Part shown: in pieces, positions 48,355 to 60,400 of the stretch
How positions within the stretch are numbered: the stretch's first letter is position 1
Layout of the letters: each line of letters opens with the position of its first letter
NCBI RefSeq assembly: GCF_000687475.1
Contig: NC_057321.1
Coordinates: 124,001 to 188,000 of the forward strand
DNA length: 64,000 nucleotides
Direction of reading: 5' to 3'
Origin: Ustilaginoidea virens
Lineage: Eukaryota > Ascomycota > Sordariomycetes > Hypocreales > Clavicipitaceae
Made by a program: the position numbers and the translations under genes
Notes under the pieces: model-generated
The model's input: the letters and a program-made list of their open reading frames with translations, nothing else
Told to the model about the DNA's origin: nothing
The model's database searches: none

Positions 48355-50320
48355 CTCATAATTAATAGTAAGTAATCCCTTAATTTTAGCGCCGGTAGTC
48401 GACTAGACTATCCTTTCCAAGGCTTCCTTATTAGGGTGGCCTAGTCGTTTATGCCATATCGTAGCCGTAGCTTCCGAGGCAGACGCATTTTAGGTATCCT
48501 TCGAGATAGCCACTGCTGTAGCGGGCGCTGTACTGGTTGGAGTGGGATGAGATAATGTGTATTGTGTAGCCGCAGAATTGTTGATTGACGGAGACATATT
48601 TTTATCTGGTATAATAGGGTCTTCCCTACTAATAATAGATGAAGGAGGCGTAGTATCCTCAGAAGTAGTAGTGGTGGCGGCAATAGTGACTTCGCTATAC
48701 TCAATAACCTGCTGGCCAAACATCCGGTTGGTATAAAATAAACGGTCCTTATTGTGTGTAATCTAGCCAGTCTGTGAGTTCCAGTGGTAATTTGCACGCA
48801 TAAATCGCTCCAAGCTTGCCACATTAGTGTAAAATATCGGTATATATGCTACGTATAGTAGCTCGAAGATGCCTTTATTAGTATTTAATCGCACTCTTCT
48901 ATATCCTAGTATAGAAGGATTAGATTCGCCTGCAAATGCTGTTTCTAGCTCGATATTTGGTACGTAATCTAGCAACCGGTCCTTATTGTTGGTGATGTGG
49001 GTATTGGAACCACTATCCAGTATCCAGGAATCTTTAAGTGGATAGGGTGTGGTTGAGAGAGATGCCTGTGGGCTGGTAATAGATAGGGATGCCTGTAGGC
49101 TGGTAATAGATAGGGATGCCTGTGGGCTTGCCTGTGGGCTGGTAATAGTCGTTGACGATATAGTCGGTTCGGGTTGCACAACGTTGTGTAACGTATTACT
49201 ATTCTTGCTAGCAAATGCAATTCCAAGTGATGTAGAAGGAGAGGGTGGTTGTAATACAATAGGATTAATCGTGATTCCTTTTGCTTGCAATGCTTTGATA
49301 ACTATATCCTTAAAGCACTGATCAGATGAAAACTTGGATTGGATTTTATTAAGTATAGTGGTATTAGGCTTCTAATCCTTAGGCGCCTTTTGCTGGTTTA
49401 AAGCATAACAATCTTCCTAGCGATGAAAAAGGCCACAAACGCATGGTTGTTTTGGCTTGGTAATGTCAGTTGTTTTTTATTGATTATTTTGTTGATTTTT
49501 ATTTGCATCCATAGTGGTATCTATATCCTGGAACGAGGCAAAGGCACCTTGTGCTCTTTATTGTGTAGCAAACTCTTGCTCAAATAAATCACTGATATAA
49601 TGACCGTTAGGTATCTTCTTCTCCCATCCTTCTTTGTTATTGCGTTGCTTTTCCTTGATTTTATTCTTCCAATAATTAGAAAAGGCTGGTATAATAGATT
49701 CCACGGCGTCGATAAAATCCTAGGTTGGTCGGAGTCCTTATGTATCTGGTAGGTTAATATTAATAGCTTCTGCAAGGACTTTCTTGTAGGAAGTAATCCA
49801 GCTGGATATTTTAGTCCTATTAGGACTTCGCAGTACAGCTGTATAGCGCTGGCGGATATCTTTTTCATGATCCCAAGTGGTAGGCTGCAAGCGTTGTTTT
49901 AATAAGTATAGCTGTGCGGCAACATCATTCTCCTGGCTTATGGTATCGTAGTAGTTTCCTATTGTTGCGATAATCCAGCGTTGGATATTGACGAGAGCCT
50001 TTTTCTTATCCTTATAATCCTGCAGGGCAGTCCTATAGACATTCGTTATATACTGCAACCTAGTAAAATCAGAATCGTCGAGGTTAAGGATAGAGGAAGC
50101 ATAAGGCTTGATAGTAGAAGCAGTAGGCTCAACGGGCTATTATAAGGTAGGCCTATCTTGCACAGAAGGGTTGATATAGGCCTAGATATTTTCGTTGATA
50201 GCGAACTTCTCAATAATCGAGATCTATTTAAACCAGTCTTTACTGCCTAGCAGTTAGAAGTTTGCCGGGTTCCCCAGGTCGGTATTAGTAGCTATAGTAG
50301 AATAGGTAGGAAAGGCAGGA
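48355..50320 (-). pseudogene. family-B gag, protease and integrase start
   Basis: Minus strand. Gag from about 50290 (KDWFK, INPSVQDRP, then 106 codons open at 50058-49738), zinc-knuckle-like CVCGLFHR...DC near 49430, and protease WILDSGSNTHITNN (about 49010-48970) followed by the pre-integrase region (VASLERFMRANYHW, about 48810). It stops where family A is inserted (cactg duplication, 48350-48354). Contains TA/TG-type in-frame stops. Confidence 0.8.
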
Positions 50321-50403
50321 TAGGTAAGATAGGTAAGGTAGGATAGGTAGGATAGGTAGGATAGGTAAGATAGATAGGAAAGAATAATAATAGGAAAGAA
50401 TAA
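50303..50403. repeat. ggataggtag minisatellite upstream of family-B gag
   Basis: Imperfect 5-10 bp units (ggataggta) repeated about ten times in the leader between the 5' LTR and gag of family B. Confidence 0.75.
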
Positions 50404-51178
50404 TAACCTAGCCTTAGTCAAAGAAAATCCAACGGATAAAGGTCCAAGTAAATCTAAAGGGCAAAATAGTCCCGGTAAATAGTCCTAGGCAAAAGGGATC
50501 AATCCAGGTGGTTAATCTAGTCACAATATACCATACTTATGGTCTTCCGGCCTTAGTAGTCAAAAGTCGCTTGCCGGCTTCCTAAGTCAGAAGAAATGTT
50601 TCGCGTAGGCAAATGTGTCGGCACTGCTGCGTTCTTTTGGGCTGTGCCTTGCACTAGCAATTTGTATGGCAGTATGGGTGCCCTAGCAGAACTTTTGCCT
50701 GAGGCTGATTTCTTCGTCGGAAAGAATATTTAATCGTAGAAAATCGTCTGGCAAGATAGCGACGATATAATAGAAGGTGCGCAGGTAAGCAGTCAGTATG
50801 CCTATTGCGCGGCGAAGGTCGGAATAAAGTGACAGAATTTGCGCGATTGTGCAGATTTGCACGCTATTTATCACGCGTTTATATGGTCCTAGTAACAGTA
50901 TTAGCACAGAGGTATAAGAAATATAGCAGCAAGAAAAGATTGATATTGCATAGAATGCGTAATTGCACTCTTACAACTAAGGCACAGCTGCGTGCAGCTG
51001 GCTAATGTTAATGTGCAGCTGTTTGCGTGCACGATAAAAAGGGGGAGCAGCTGGCAATCCGTCGGACCAGTTGATAATTTGTCGGCGTGCAGCTGGCAAT
51101 AAATGCACGCGAATAATAGTCGGAGAGAAATCGATAGGATAAAATAGATAGAATAAAGCGATTTACCGGGTGCAAACC

Positions 51179-51189
51179 GGGCTCATAAC
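51179..51189 (-). other. half-tRNA (initiator Met) primer-binding site of family B
   Basis: On the element's coding strand the 5' LTR is followed directly by gttatgagccc, the complement of the ggg-CTCATAA-c anticodon arm of eukaryotic initiator tRNA-Met. Copia-class elements are known to prime from an internal cut in this tRNA. Confidence 0.75.
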
Positions 51190-51751
51190 TGTCAGACGTT
51201 TTCGCCTGCTAAGATAATGCAGTATGCGAAGGATAAAGGCAGTAGAATGGTAAAATCGCAGTAAGGTAAAAGTAACGGCATAGATAAGATACGAGACTAA
51301 GGCGTAGGGACAATCTGATGTGCATTAATTCTGCATACTTGCTTGCATGCATACATCCATACTTCCTTCCTTCCCACTATTTGGGTAGGAATATCTAGGG
51401 ATTTAAATACATAATATTCCAATATAGAACATCCCTAGTGAAATCAATCTGACGTGAATATCGTGACCATACTGTGATATCATAGATATGTGGCGAAATG
51501 TGCATTTGTAGTGCATCGAGATTTGCGACGATAAAGTGGTGTGATCAATTTGTGATGCATCATATGTTTGCGCGTAAGGGAATGTGTGTAAGTACTAGGT
51601 ACTCAACTTTACTAGCAGCTGCCATATAAATATAAGTACTGAATACTTAATACCTTTCTCAATCTGATGATGCGGCGATGCGTAGAGATTGTCGGCGATA
51701 GATATCCAAAAATAATAAAATAAAATAACAATAAATAATTTCATTCTGACA
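51190..51751 (-). repeat. family-B LTR, right (5' LTR)
   Basis: 562 bp, same ends as the left LTR, followed by tttct. Confidence 0.95.
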
Positions 51752-54700
51752 TTTCTAAGCTCCCTTTATATCGCCGGCTCTTTAGGTATATTCGTAATAT
51801 ATAGTGCCTCCATTATAGCTAAAGGCTTCGCAATAGAAGCTGTGAAAATATTATAAGCTTTTCCTTTAAGCTTTATAAAGAATATATTATTGAGGGGAGC
51901 AGTCAGCTTAAGTTAATCATCAGGCTTAGGTAAAAATAGCAGGGATAGTAGCATTACTTAAGCGATAGCTTCTTTGGGGTAATCTATAACCTTAAGATTA
52001 ATTTCTATCGGTTAAGGGGCATCGTTAGTAGCTTCATTTTATGCCTCTAGTGCCTATTTAACAATAGGATCGTTAGTAAAAATATTTTCAATCGAATTCC
52101 CGGATAATACAAATTTAAAATCGTTAATAATAGGTATTTCTTTAATATTACCGATAAGGCTATTTAGGGCCTCCTTCTATTATTCAGAAATTAGTAAGTA
52201 GCATTCATCTTAATAAAAAACGGTCTTATTAAATATAATGTGGCTAGAATTAAACCAGCAGCTTCTTTTCAATGAAGGCACCTAAATTAGGTACTAAATG
52301 GTCGAGATGTAGCCTGCTAAATACCTAATATAAGCTCTTTGATTGAGCTTTAGACCTTTTTGCAATATCCTATCGCGAGTCATTATAAAAGCCTTATATC
52401 TATAGGCGTAGAGGTAGTAAATTTGTAGACGAATATCTGCCGGTAGGTATTTCCAGGCGGGCTTATTATTACGGAGCTAAAGTTGAAGCATTTAAAGAGG
52501 TGACTTCTAGTTATCGTAAGGTCTTTCCGACTTCCTAGGGCTTCGATTTAGCAAATATACCACTACTTTGGCTGTAATAGGCTATAACTCCTTAGGAAAG
52601 CCTATTTATATATTAAGAAGGGCCATCTTCGTCTTTAATACCCCCCCAGATTATTTAGTATAACCATTCTAATATTAGTGATTAGGGCTTGAATTTTAAA
52701 TCATAATGCCTTTCTACTTGGCTTCTTCCCGACCATTATTAGTCTAGAGCGCCGTTTTATTATTAGAGATGACCATTGCGATCGCTATATTATATAGACG
52801 TAAAACCTAATTCTCGAAGATTAGCTAGCATCTAAGTAGGTCGGTCTTTTTAGGTATTATAAAAATGCACTTCATTCCTATGAATCGGCAGGTGAATAAC
52901 GCTATATATTTATTACCGTTGAAAGTAGCCGCTTATAGAAATAGATCGAAAGAAACCACTTTAAAGGGTTCCTAAGGCATTAAGAGCTTATAAGGTGACC
53001 GTAATATCTGCTTTACGATTTTCACGCTGCTATAAACCTTACAATTTAAAGCTTCTTTTTCCTTAGGTATTTGCAATATATCCTTAAAGATACAATCCAT
53101 TAAATCCCGACCCAGGTGCCTAAAACGCATATACCAGACAGCATAAGGCGTTTTCATTAAAGTTTTGGGCTGGCGGCTATCTCCTCGAGCCAAATAGGCT
53201 TTATTAACCATTAAGGCTTTATTTTAAGCCTTTATAATGAATTCATCTATAGGCATATTGTTTCCGCTACTTTAGTAAAGGATATAGGGCCTTTCTTCTA
53301 CCTAAGAAACTTGAAAGATAACTTCTTATTGACTATTTTTCCGCAGGTAAATCTTATCGACTTTATTGTTCTAAAATAATCCCTTATTTTTCATCTTTTT
53401 TACGGCAAGAAGATTTACTATAATCATCAGATTATATAGAACATTAGTAAAGGTAACGGCCCTTCCATCCTACAATACAATTTAAATAGAGCTAATACCA
53501 AAAACTTTTGAAACACCATTATAAGCATCACAAACGAGGTGCTTATCAATATTATAGTCAATATTGGTAAACCACTTTATATCGTTGAAAATATGCATTA
53601 AAACGCCACTATCGAGCATAATATAAGACTTTAAAAGGCCTAAATTATCTAGGTGAGTTCCTATGGAAAGAATAAATATTATAAACACCTTATCTTCCTT
53701 TTCTTTCTCTATTGATCCATCTTCTTCTTTATTATTATCATTATTACTTTTGCTTTTGCCTTTGCCCTTATATTTATCTTAAAAGGCTTTAAACGCATCT
53801 TATACCTCTTTAGATTCCTTTTTTATCTTCTTATATACGGCTTCTTAGCTTTTCTTACTGATCCTATCTTTCAAGTGGTTCAGAGCCATTAATAGAGTTA
53901 ATATCCAACAATTCTTATAATAAGGCCCCTTTACTATATAGGGCTTGCCATAGTATTTGCAGGTTTTTTTCTCTGCTAAAGATAAAGCTAAAGCATCGCT
54001 AGAACCGCCTCTAGAAACAGCTTGCAATAAAGGTTTGGTATTATTAGTCATAAATGCTATATGACTACTGCTAACCTTCCCCTTCTCTTCCAGCTCCCAT
54101 TTCTGCTAAATATATTTAACGGTTATTAGAAAATCGAGATATTTATTCTATTCCTATGCCTTTACTATTCGATTAAGGATTTTTTCCTTAAAGGCAGGAT
54201 ACTTTTGATGAAGAGCTTCCACTAGCCATTTAGTAGGTATATTCCTATTGATAAGGATCGAGTCTATTCGCACTAATCGCTTATACAATGTGGAGATTTC
54301 ATTAAACCATTCCTCCATATTATATCTTCTAAGGTTACATCACATAGCCTGCTTAAATTTTTCTTTAAGGTATTCCCAGATAACAAGCTAAACTGGTTGC
54401 ATACGTTCTATTAGGCGTTAAATTTTTCCTCGAATGTTCCGATCGCCTGCCACTAATATCTTATAGCTAAGGCTCAACATTAATTCAAACCACGCCGTAT
54501 ATGCTCGAAGGTTCCAACTAAACATCGCATAACGGTCATTCTAAAAGTTATACTAAATGTTAGCTTGCTTCATCCATTCTGCAGTACTAATACCACCAGG
54601 GCGTTATATCGGCTTGAAGTAGTGGTTTTCTTCAACATTCTCGACTTACTGCAGCCGGATTATTCTTATTCTCACTATTAGTACTGCCGATGATGCCCTA

Positions 54701-54850
54701 GCTGCCGATACAGCTCTAGTATTTGCAGAAGGGGCACGATCTGTAGCTTCTGTTAATGAATCGGCTATTACTGCCGATATAGGTGTTAATGCTGATGCCT
54801 GCGTGGAATAGATAGGTTCATCCAATTCCTACGCCAGCAGAAGAGGCATG
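51752..54850 (-). pseudogene. family-C gag/protease/integrase region, degraded
   Basis: Minus strand. Identifiable: a gag segment near 54500-54050, CKYYGKPY...KNCW knuckle (one Cys lost to Tyr), the protease active site reading LDSG, and a pre-integrase zinc region WYMRFRHLGRDLMDC. The integrase core continues leftward to the family-B insertion at 51751. Stops are frequent. Confidence 0.7.
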
Positions 54851-55315
54851 TTTAGTATCGCCGAGCCCTTAAGGTCAACGAATATCCAAATATCATCCTC
54901 TAAAGCACGCTTTTAAATATAATCATACCAGATATCCCAATCATATCGGGACATCAGCTTGACTACTGGTTTAGAGCTATCATCAGCAACAGTACCCATT
55001 TTCGCTAATAACGATGTTTAGGGCACGAATTGATCTGATGAAAATAGCGGTTAAGATGTCGGTTGGTTAATTTTTAAAGGAAATATCGCGACTTTCCTCC
55101 TAAATAGCCTCCTTTTTGATTGATAAGGCCACACGAGTATATCAGCAACAAGGCTTTTGACGGATTCAATGGGGAACCCAGAGCTTGCTCAAATAGGATC
55201 CGGAAAATAGTGGCTTTTATAGCAAAATAAAGATAACAGTTGATCTTAAGGCTAGGCCACAAGGTAAGGGATAAAAATGAGGTTTTTTATTATAATATTT
55301 ACGCAATTGCTACCA

Positions 55316-55511
55316 TGTCAGAATGCATAGGGAAAATGCGATAATGCTTGATTGAAGGAACCAAGTCTTCTCTAAGAGACTTGTGTTCCCAGCTATTTAT
55401 AGTGGGATAGGGGGTACCCCTAAGGGCTTACTGATCTAGGGAAAACTCTGCACATCCTACCTCGGACATGACAGATATCCACATTACAGACAAGCCAATT
55501 TCCCTCCAACA
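55316..55511 (-). repeat. family-C LTR, right (5' LTR)
   Basis: 196 bp, starts TGTCAGAATGCA, ends CTCCAACA, followed by target duplication gttag. Shares the ctatttatagtggg core with family-D LTRs. Confidence 0.93.
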
Positions 55512-55529
55512 GTTAGTTAGTATTAGTTA

Positions 55530-55847
55530 TGTTGAGCTGGCCCAGGTCCCAGTGCGTAGGGTGCGCGCGTGATACTACTGTATCGGTGACTATCACAGTA
55601 TCACCTATCAGAGGTATTGATCGTCCCTGAAGTGAATATATTGTGAAGTGTCTTAACTTTCTAAAAGGGAAGACAGGACTGAGGGCAATAATGTGCCCTA
55701 TATATATACATATGTGTGCCGGGCACGCCGTGGCCACGTACGCATATGTGCTATGGTTACGTATGCATATATGCTGTGGCCACATATGCCGCGTCATCGT
55801 CAGGTGCGCTGACCAACTGACTGACTGACTGACCGACGATTCTGACA
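55530..55847 (-). repeat. solo LTR of a further family (318 bp)
   Basis: TGTTGAGCTGG...GATTCTGACA with target duplication agtta at 55525-55529 and 55848-55852. Shares a gtagggtgcgcgcgtg core with family A but differs elsewhere. Contains cacgtacgcatatg-type direct repeats and a ctgactgactgact run near its right end. Orientation is inferred from similarity to inverted family-A LTRs. Confidence 0.85.
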
Positions 55848-55852
55848 AGTTA

Positions 55853-56075
55853 TTATCGGTTGTCGTCGGTTGTCGTTAGTTATTATCGGTTATTATCGGT
55901 CGTCATCAATTGTATTCTATTATATATTAGTATCATAGTAGAAGACATATTTAATTACTATCTAAGCTAATCTATTTATATATAACTAATCTAATCTACT
56001 ATCCTTAACTTCTAACCGTGGCGGGGGGGGGATTTCTTCTTTTTGAACTAGGCAAAAAAGTAGCCTTAATCCCCG
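55853..56075. other. short-repeat spacer
   Basis: Degenerate ttatcggt/tgtcgtcggt repeats, an AT-rich stretch and a run of Gs near 56027. No gene. Confidence 0.6.
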
Positions 56076-56416
56076 TGTTGGTATCACATCAAGGGGTACC
56101 CAGTTGTACGTAGGGTTGCGCGCGTGGTAGGATATACCGGGTAGTCACGAAGCAACGGATTTTATTGCTTTATTTACGACTGACTAACTAAGAGGGAAGA
56201 AAGGAAGCAAAAGAGGAATTACACGATATGGCCTTTTTGTGCGTGCTGTAGTCACGTGCATCGGCGCGGTCGGGCCGGGCTGCCCGCGTGCCCTACCGGG
56301 CTCAGGGGTAAAGGGGCAAAAGTGGCCACATCGTGTGCAACGGGTGTGCGCGGCATATCTGTCGCAATATGCCTAATTGGTGCCCAATTGGGCACCTTGC
56401 GATAGCGATTCCGATA
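56076..56416 (-). repeat. family-A LTR (3' LTR of the edge element)
   Basis: 341 bp, TGTTGGTATCAC...ATTCCGATA on the plus strand. Confidence 0.92.
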
Positions 56417-56563
56417 CTGGCAGCTTCTCTTTTTATAGAAGCAAACATCGGAATCGCTAGGATATAAGGCGCATATATAAAAAGAAAAGTGCGGCGCGGT
56501 CTCGGCAGGTTGTGCCGCCGATAACGCTGTCGCGCCGCGCGGCCGGCTTGTACAGGCTCATAC

Positions 56564-56882
56564 TGTCGGAATCGCTGTCGCAAGGTGCCCAATTGGGCAC
56601 ATTGCGACGGATGTGCCGCGCACACGATGTGGCCCCTTTTGCCCCTTTACCCCTATGCCCGGTAGGGCACGCGGGCAGCCCGGCCCGACCGCGCCGATGC
56701 ATGTGACCACGGCACACACAAAAAGGCCACATCGTGTAATTACTCTTTTGCTTCCTTTCTTTCCTTTTAGTTAGTTAGTCATAATTAAAGAAGTAATCAT
56801 ACCTTTGACCGGTGACCCCACGGTACATAATACCACGCGCGCAACCCTACGTACAACTGGGTACCCCTTAGTAAAACCAATA
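56564..56882 (+). repeat. 5' LTR of plus-strand family-A element
   Basis: 319 bp, TGTCGGAATCG...AACCAATA. Confidence 0.95.
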
Positions 56883-57429
56883 CTAATTAGTGAAGTTAAA
56901 GTTCACTTCACAGATTAGCTAGGACTAGCAAGAAGAGACGATTTAAAAAGATCGTACTAATAAGGAACGTAATTTAGCCTAATTCAGTCGAAACGGCTTA
57001 TATATTACGGACTAAGGGATAAATTGATTATATCTAACCTGCCCTACTCGTTTATTATAAGGAATAATCGCTAAACATCATACTGATTGATTGTATTAAT
57101 TAGTAACAATCGCTAAATATTACGATACCTTTAGTTATGCCGGGAACTATAGAATGCTAAATCTATCGTAATACCATTAGTAAGCATAAAACGCAGGTTC
57201 TTACGCAAGCGACTCTAAACCGCAATAACATCTACAGTAAAGGACCTATTTACCGATATATAGTTAAATAAGCAAATAGAATGCCTATAATACCCTGCCC
57301 GATTATTACTTCCTTCCTTCCTTACTTCTTTCTTTCTACCTTCTTCTTATTAATTACTTCCTTCTCTTCTTTATTAATTTCTTCCTTCTAATACTTATAC
57401 TAAACGCTCCCTCTCTCTTTGCCTTTTCT

Positions 57430-60400
57430 ACCTAATCCTTACCTCTATTAATATTATAATAGAGGCACTATTATCGGAAAAGCTTAACCTTTTCGCTAAG
57501 ATTATCATAAAAGACTAAATCAATTCAATAGACCAAGTTAACCCTATAAATGCTACAGACGAATAGTTATACAATCGTATCGCCTACCTTATCAATAGTT
57601 ACACAATAGGCGATAAGAAGGATGATAATCTATAGGAATAATTCTGTAAGGATTATAATAAGTGGACCGAGGAACTATTCAGCTATATTAACAAACGGCT
57701 CCTATAGGAATTCCGAATAACCCTATAGGAACATAGGGTGTATATTGGAAGTATAGGATTATTAACAATCAGGACCTTTCTCTATTGCATACAATAAGAG
57801 CATATACCTAAATGGCCTCAAGAAGAAATAGACCTCTAACTTATACGTAAGACCTTTATATCCCGGTTAAACCCAGATAGGGAATAATTAGTCCCTACTG
57901 CTTATACCGAATAGGAGATATAAATAAACCAGGATGCCCCCTCTATTATAAGCTTAAGGAATTCACTTCCTACTATAATTATTCAGATACCATCACGGAT
58001 ACCATTATAAATGCCCTTACAAATCCCTTTGCGATTACCCTTATAAATACCCTCGCGATTACCCTCGTAAAGACCTTTATAAGCCCCTTCGACCCCCAAG
58101 GACTTTATAATACTAATAGTATAATAACCCTTTATCCCTCTATCTATATTAAAGAAGGCCCCTATTCCTACCGAAGAGGAAAGGGGCTAGCCGCTATAAT
58201 AGAAAAGGAAAGCGCCTATTTACAATAGGCCGCTATTTAAGACAGGGGAAAGCTCCCGACAATAATAATAGCATATAATGGACGATAACTATAGCCCGAC
58301 CGACTAGATACTTTACCTTAGGGGTTATACCCCTAGCCGGGCTAGCTAAGGCGGCTATCCTAATACCCCTCGGAATTATAATATGCCCATAAGAATAAGA
58401 GGTTAGGTTATAAGACCCGATAATATACTTCCCTTAATAGAGGGACCCGACGCTGCCCTAGATACCAGATATTACGAATTATAGTATCGCAGCCATAACC
58501 TATAGGCACAAATGCCTTAACTACCGGCTTAAATGCTTTACCCGATAATGCTAAGGATAGGCACGGCACCAGACCCCTCCCGGTACTATCGGCCTACTTA
58601 GGCCGATAAACGGATAGTTTTAATAGGAAGAAATAAAGCCCCCGCAAACACAGGAGGAAATAAAGCTCCTCCTAATAGGGGAGGAAATAAAGCCTTAGCC
58701 AATAGGGGAAGAAACGAAGCCCCCGCTAACTTCCTATTGTAAGGCAATAACCGATAAGCCGTTTTAGAATACCTTCTAGAATACCACTAAGAAGATTATA
58801 CCTAAAGAGCCTATATAAAGGCCGGGTTTAACGATATTTCGAAAAAGATATTTAACCTCTTATGCAGCTATCATATAGAGGATAGATATAGCGGCAAAAT
58901 AAATGACTTTTTTATACTAAAGGTAGTATCCTTTAAGAGTAAATGCCGCCTTTTAGGATTGCCCAATTATATACTTATTAGAGCCTTCTAAATCATACTG
59001 ATCGGCGATATTGAGACCTACTACTTTAACAATATCGAACGCATCTGTAATACCCTCACTTTTAACGATATAGTCCGCAAAGTTAAGAGCCATTTCGAGA
59101 ATAAAAGTATAGAGTAATTCTATTTGCACCATTAGAATAGAATAACGCTCTAATTAACTATCGCGAAATATCCTAATAAGTTAAAGCTAGAATGCCTTAA
59201 CATCCTACTAGAGGAATTTTAGCGCCTATATCGTAGTCTTTTTCCCCCCTTTACAGCTAATATAAAGCTTCATCGATAAGTACTTAACGCTATAAGGGAT
59301 ACCCCTAAGTGTAGCCAGGCTATATATCGTTATGCCTCTACATTCGAAGGCCTCGCTGCTAACCTATAGCAATCCCTTTCTATCTACGAATCGATCTATA
59401 TAAATTAATACTATTATTTCCTTCAATAATAATAACATCACGATACTAATGATATTAATAATAATATAGCGCTGTTTATAGACCGTAGATATAGTCAATC
59501 CCGCCCTTAACGCCAATTCGGCCTACAGCAGCAGTATCAACGGCAATAATAACAAAATCGCGCCCTTCTAGCCAGGCCCTATTAAAGAAGATGCTTCGTT
59601 TGCAATAAATTAGGATATTAGTCATCTAACTATACTGCCCAAGAGCAATAAGAATTAAAGGCATAATAGCTAAAGAACCGTTCTAACTATACCGCCCCTA
59701 ATGACAAGAAATTCCATATTTTCCTATAGGAATATAAAAGGCCGGCCGACTAAAGCCTTAAGGATGCTAATTTTAATGATATCGTTAAAGATATCGAAGT
59801 CATAATAGCCAATATTATATGGTGGGATGCAGAGGACGCTATCGTACCGCAAATTACAGCCACTCAGTATTTCTAAGCCCCCCTGCAAATAGAGGCATCA
59901 CCGACCGAGATACTATAAGCCTTATAGGATGAATTATGCCGATATACCTTCCTATAGATTGATCCCTTCTAAATACCCTCACCAGACCGTAACTCTGCCT
60001 TTCTAGAAGAAGAACATTATAGTAACTATACCTTCCGCGGAATCCTACCGGATACCGGCGCCTCCGGCCTATTAACAGTAGGCCTAGGTCAAGCAAAGGC
60101 CCTAATAAGATTAATAAAGTCCCTAACTATCGAGACAACTAACAAAAAGCATACAGTAAACTTTAGCGCAGGCTCTGCCATATCTTCCAGCATACTAAAT
60201 ATCCCTACGATATTTAGGAATATCCCCTTCTACGTCCTTAATAGCAGCACCCCCTTCCTTTATTCTATTACGGATATAGATAGGATAGGCATAAAGCTTA
60301 ATAATATTGATAACCTGCTAATCTAAGGGGATATTAAGGTTCCAATTATCAGGAAATAGGGACATCCATAGTAGACTCTTAATGCCACAGATACTACAGC

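Larger units (their letters stand above)
37464..51751 (-). mobile_element. family-B copia retrotransposon, interrupted by family A (middle of nest)
   Basis: LTRs 37464-38025 and 51190-51751 (562 bp each, six transitions apart by my count), target duplication tttct at 37459-37463 and 51752-51756. Minus-strand gene order from right: gag, zinc knuckle, protease, integrase (split by the family-A insertion at 40935/48354), reverse transcriptase, RNase H. Best-preserved coding of the nested elements. The bases beside the 5' LTR (gggctcataac, 51179-51189 on the plus strand) match the anticodon arm of initiator tRNA-Met, a known copia-type half-tRNA primer. Net length without the inner element is about 6.9 kb. 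Confidence 0.93.
35366..55511 (-). mobile_element. family-C copia retrotransposon, split by nested insertions (outermost)
   Basis: Outer element of a three-level nest. LTRs are 35366-35561 and 55316-55511 (196 bp each) and the target duplication gttag lies at 35361-35365 and 55512-55516. Coding is on the minus strand. Right of the family-B insertion: gag zinc-knuckle region CKYYGKPY (about 53975), protease-like LDSG (about 53610), pre-integrase HLG...C region (53211-52972). Left of it: reverse transcriptase ALYRLRR, YKDPYIFIN, FYINDLVVL and FKIKDLGEL (about 37050-36800). Many TAG/TAA codons interrupt it. The sequence next to the right LTR reads tggtagcaattgcg on the coding strand, a plausible tRNA 3'-end primer site. 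Net of nested DNA it is about 5.9 kb. Confidence 0.9.
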
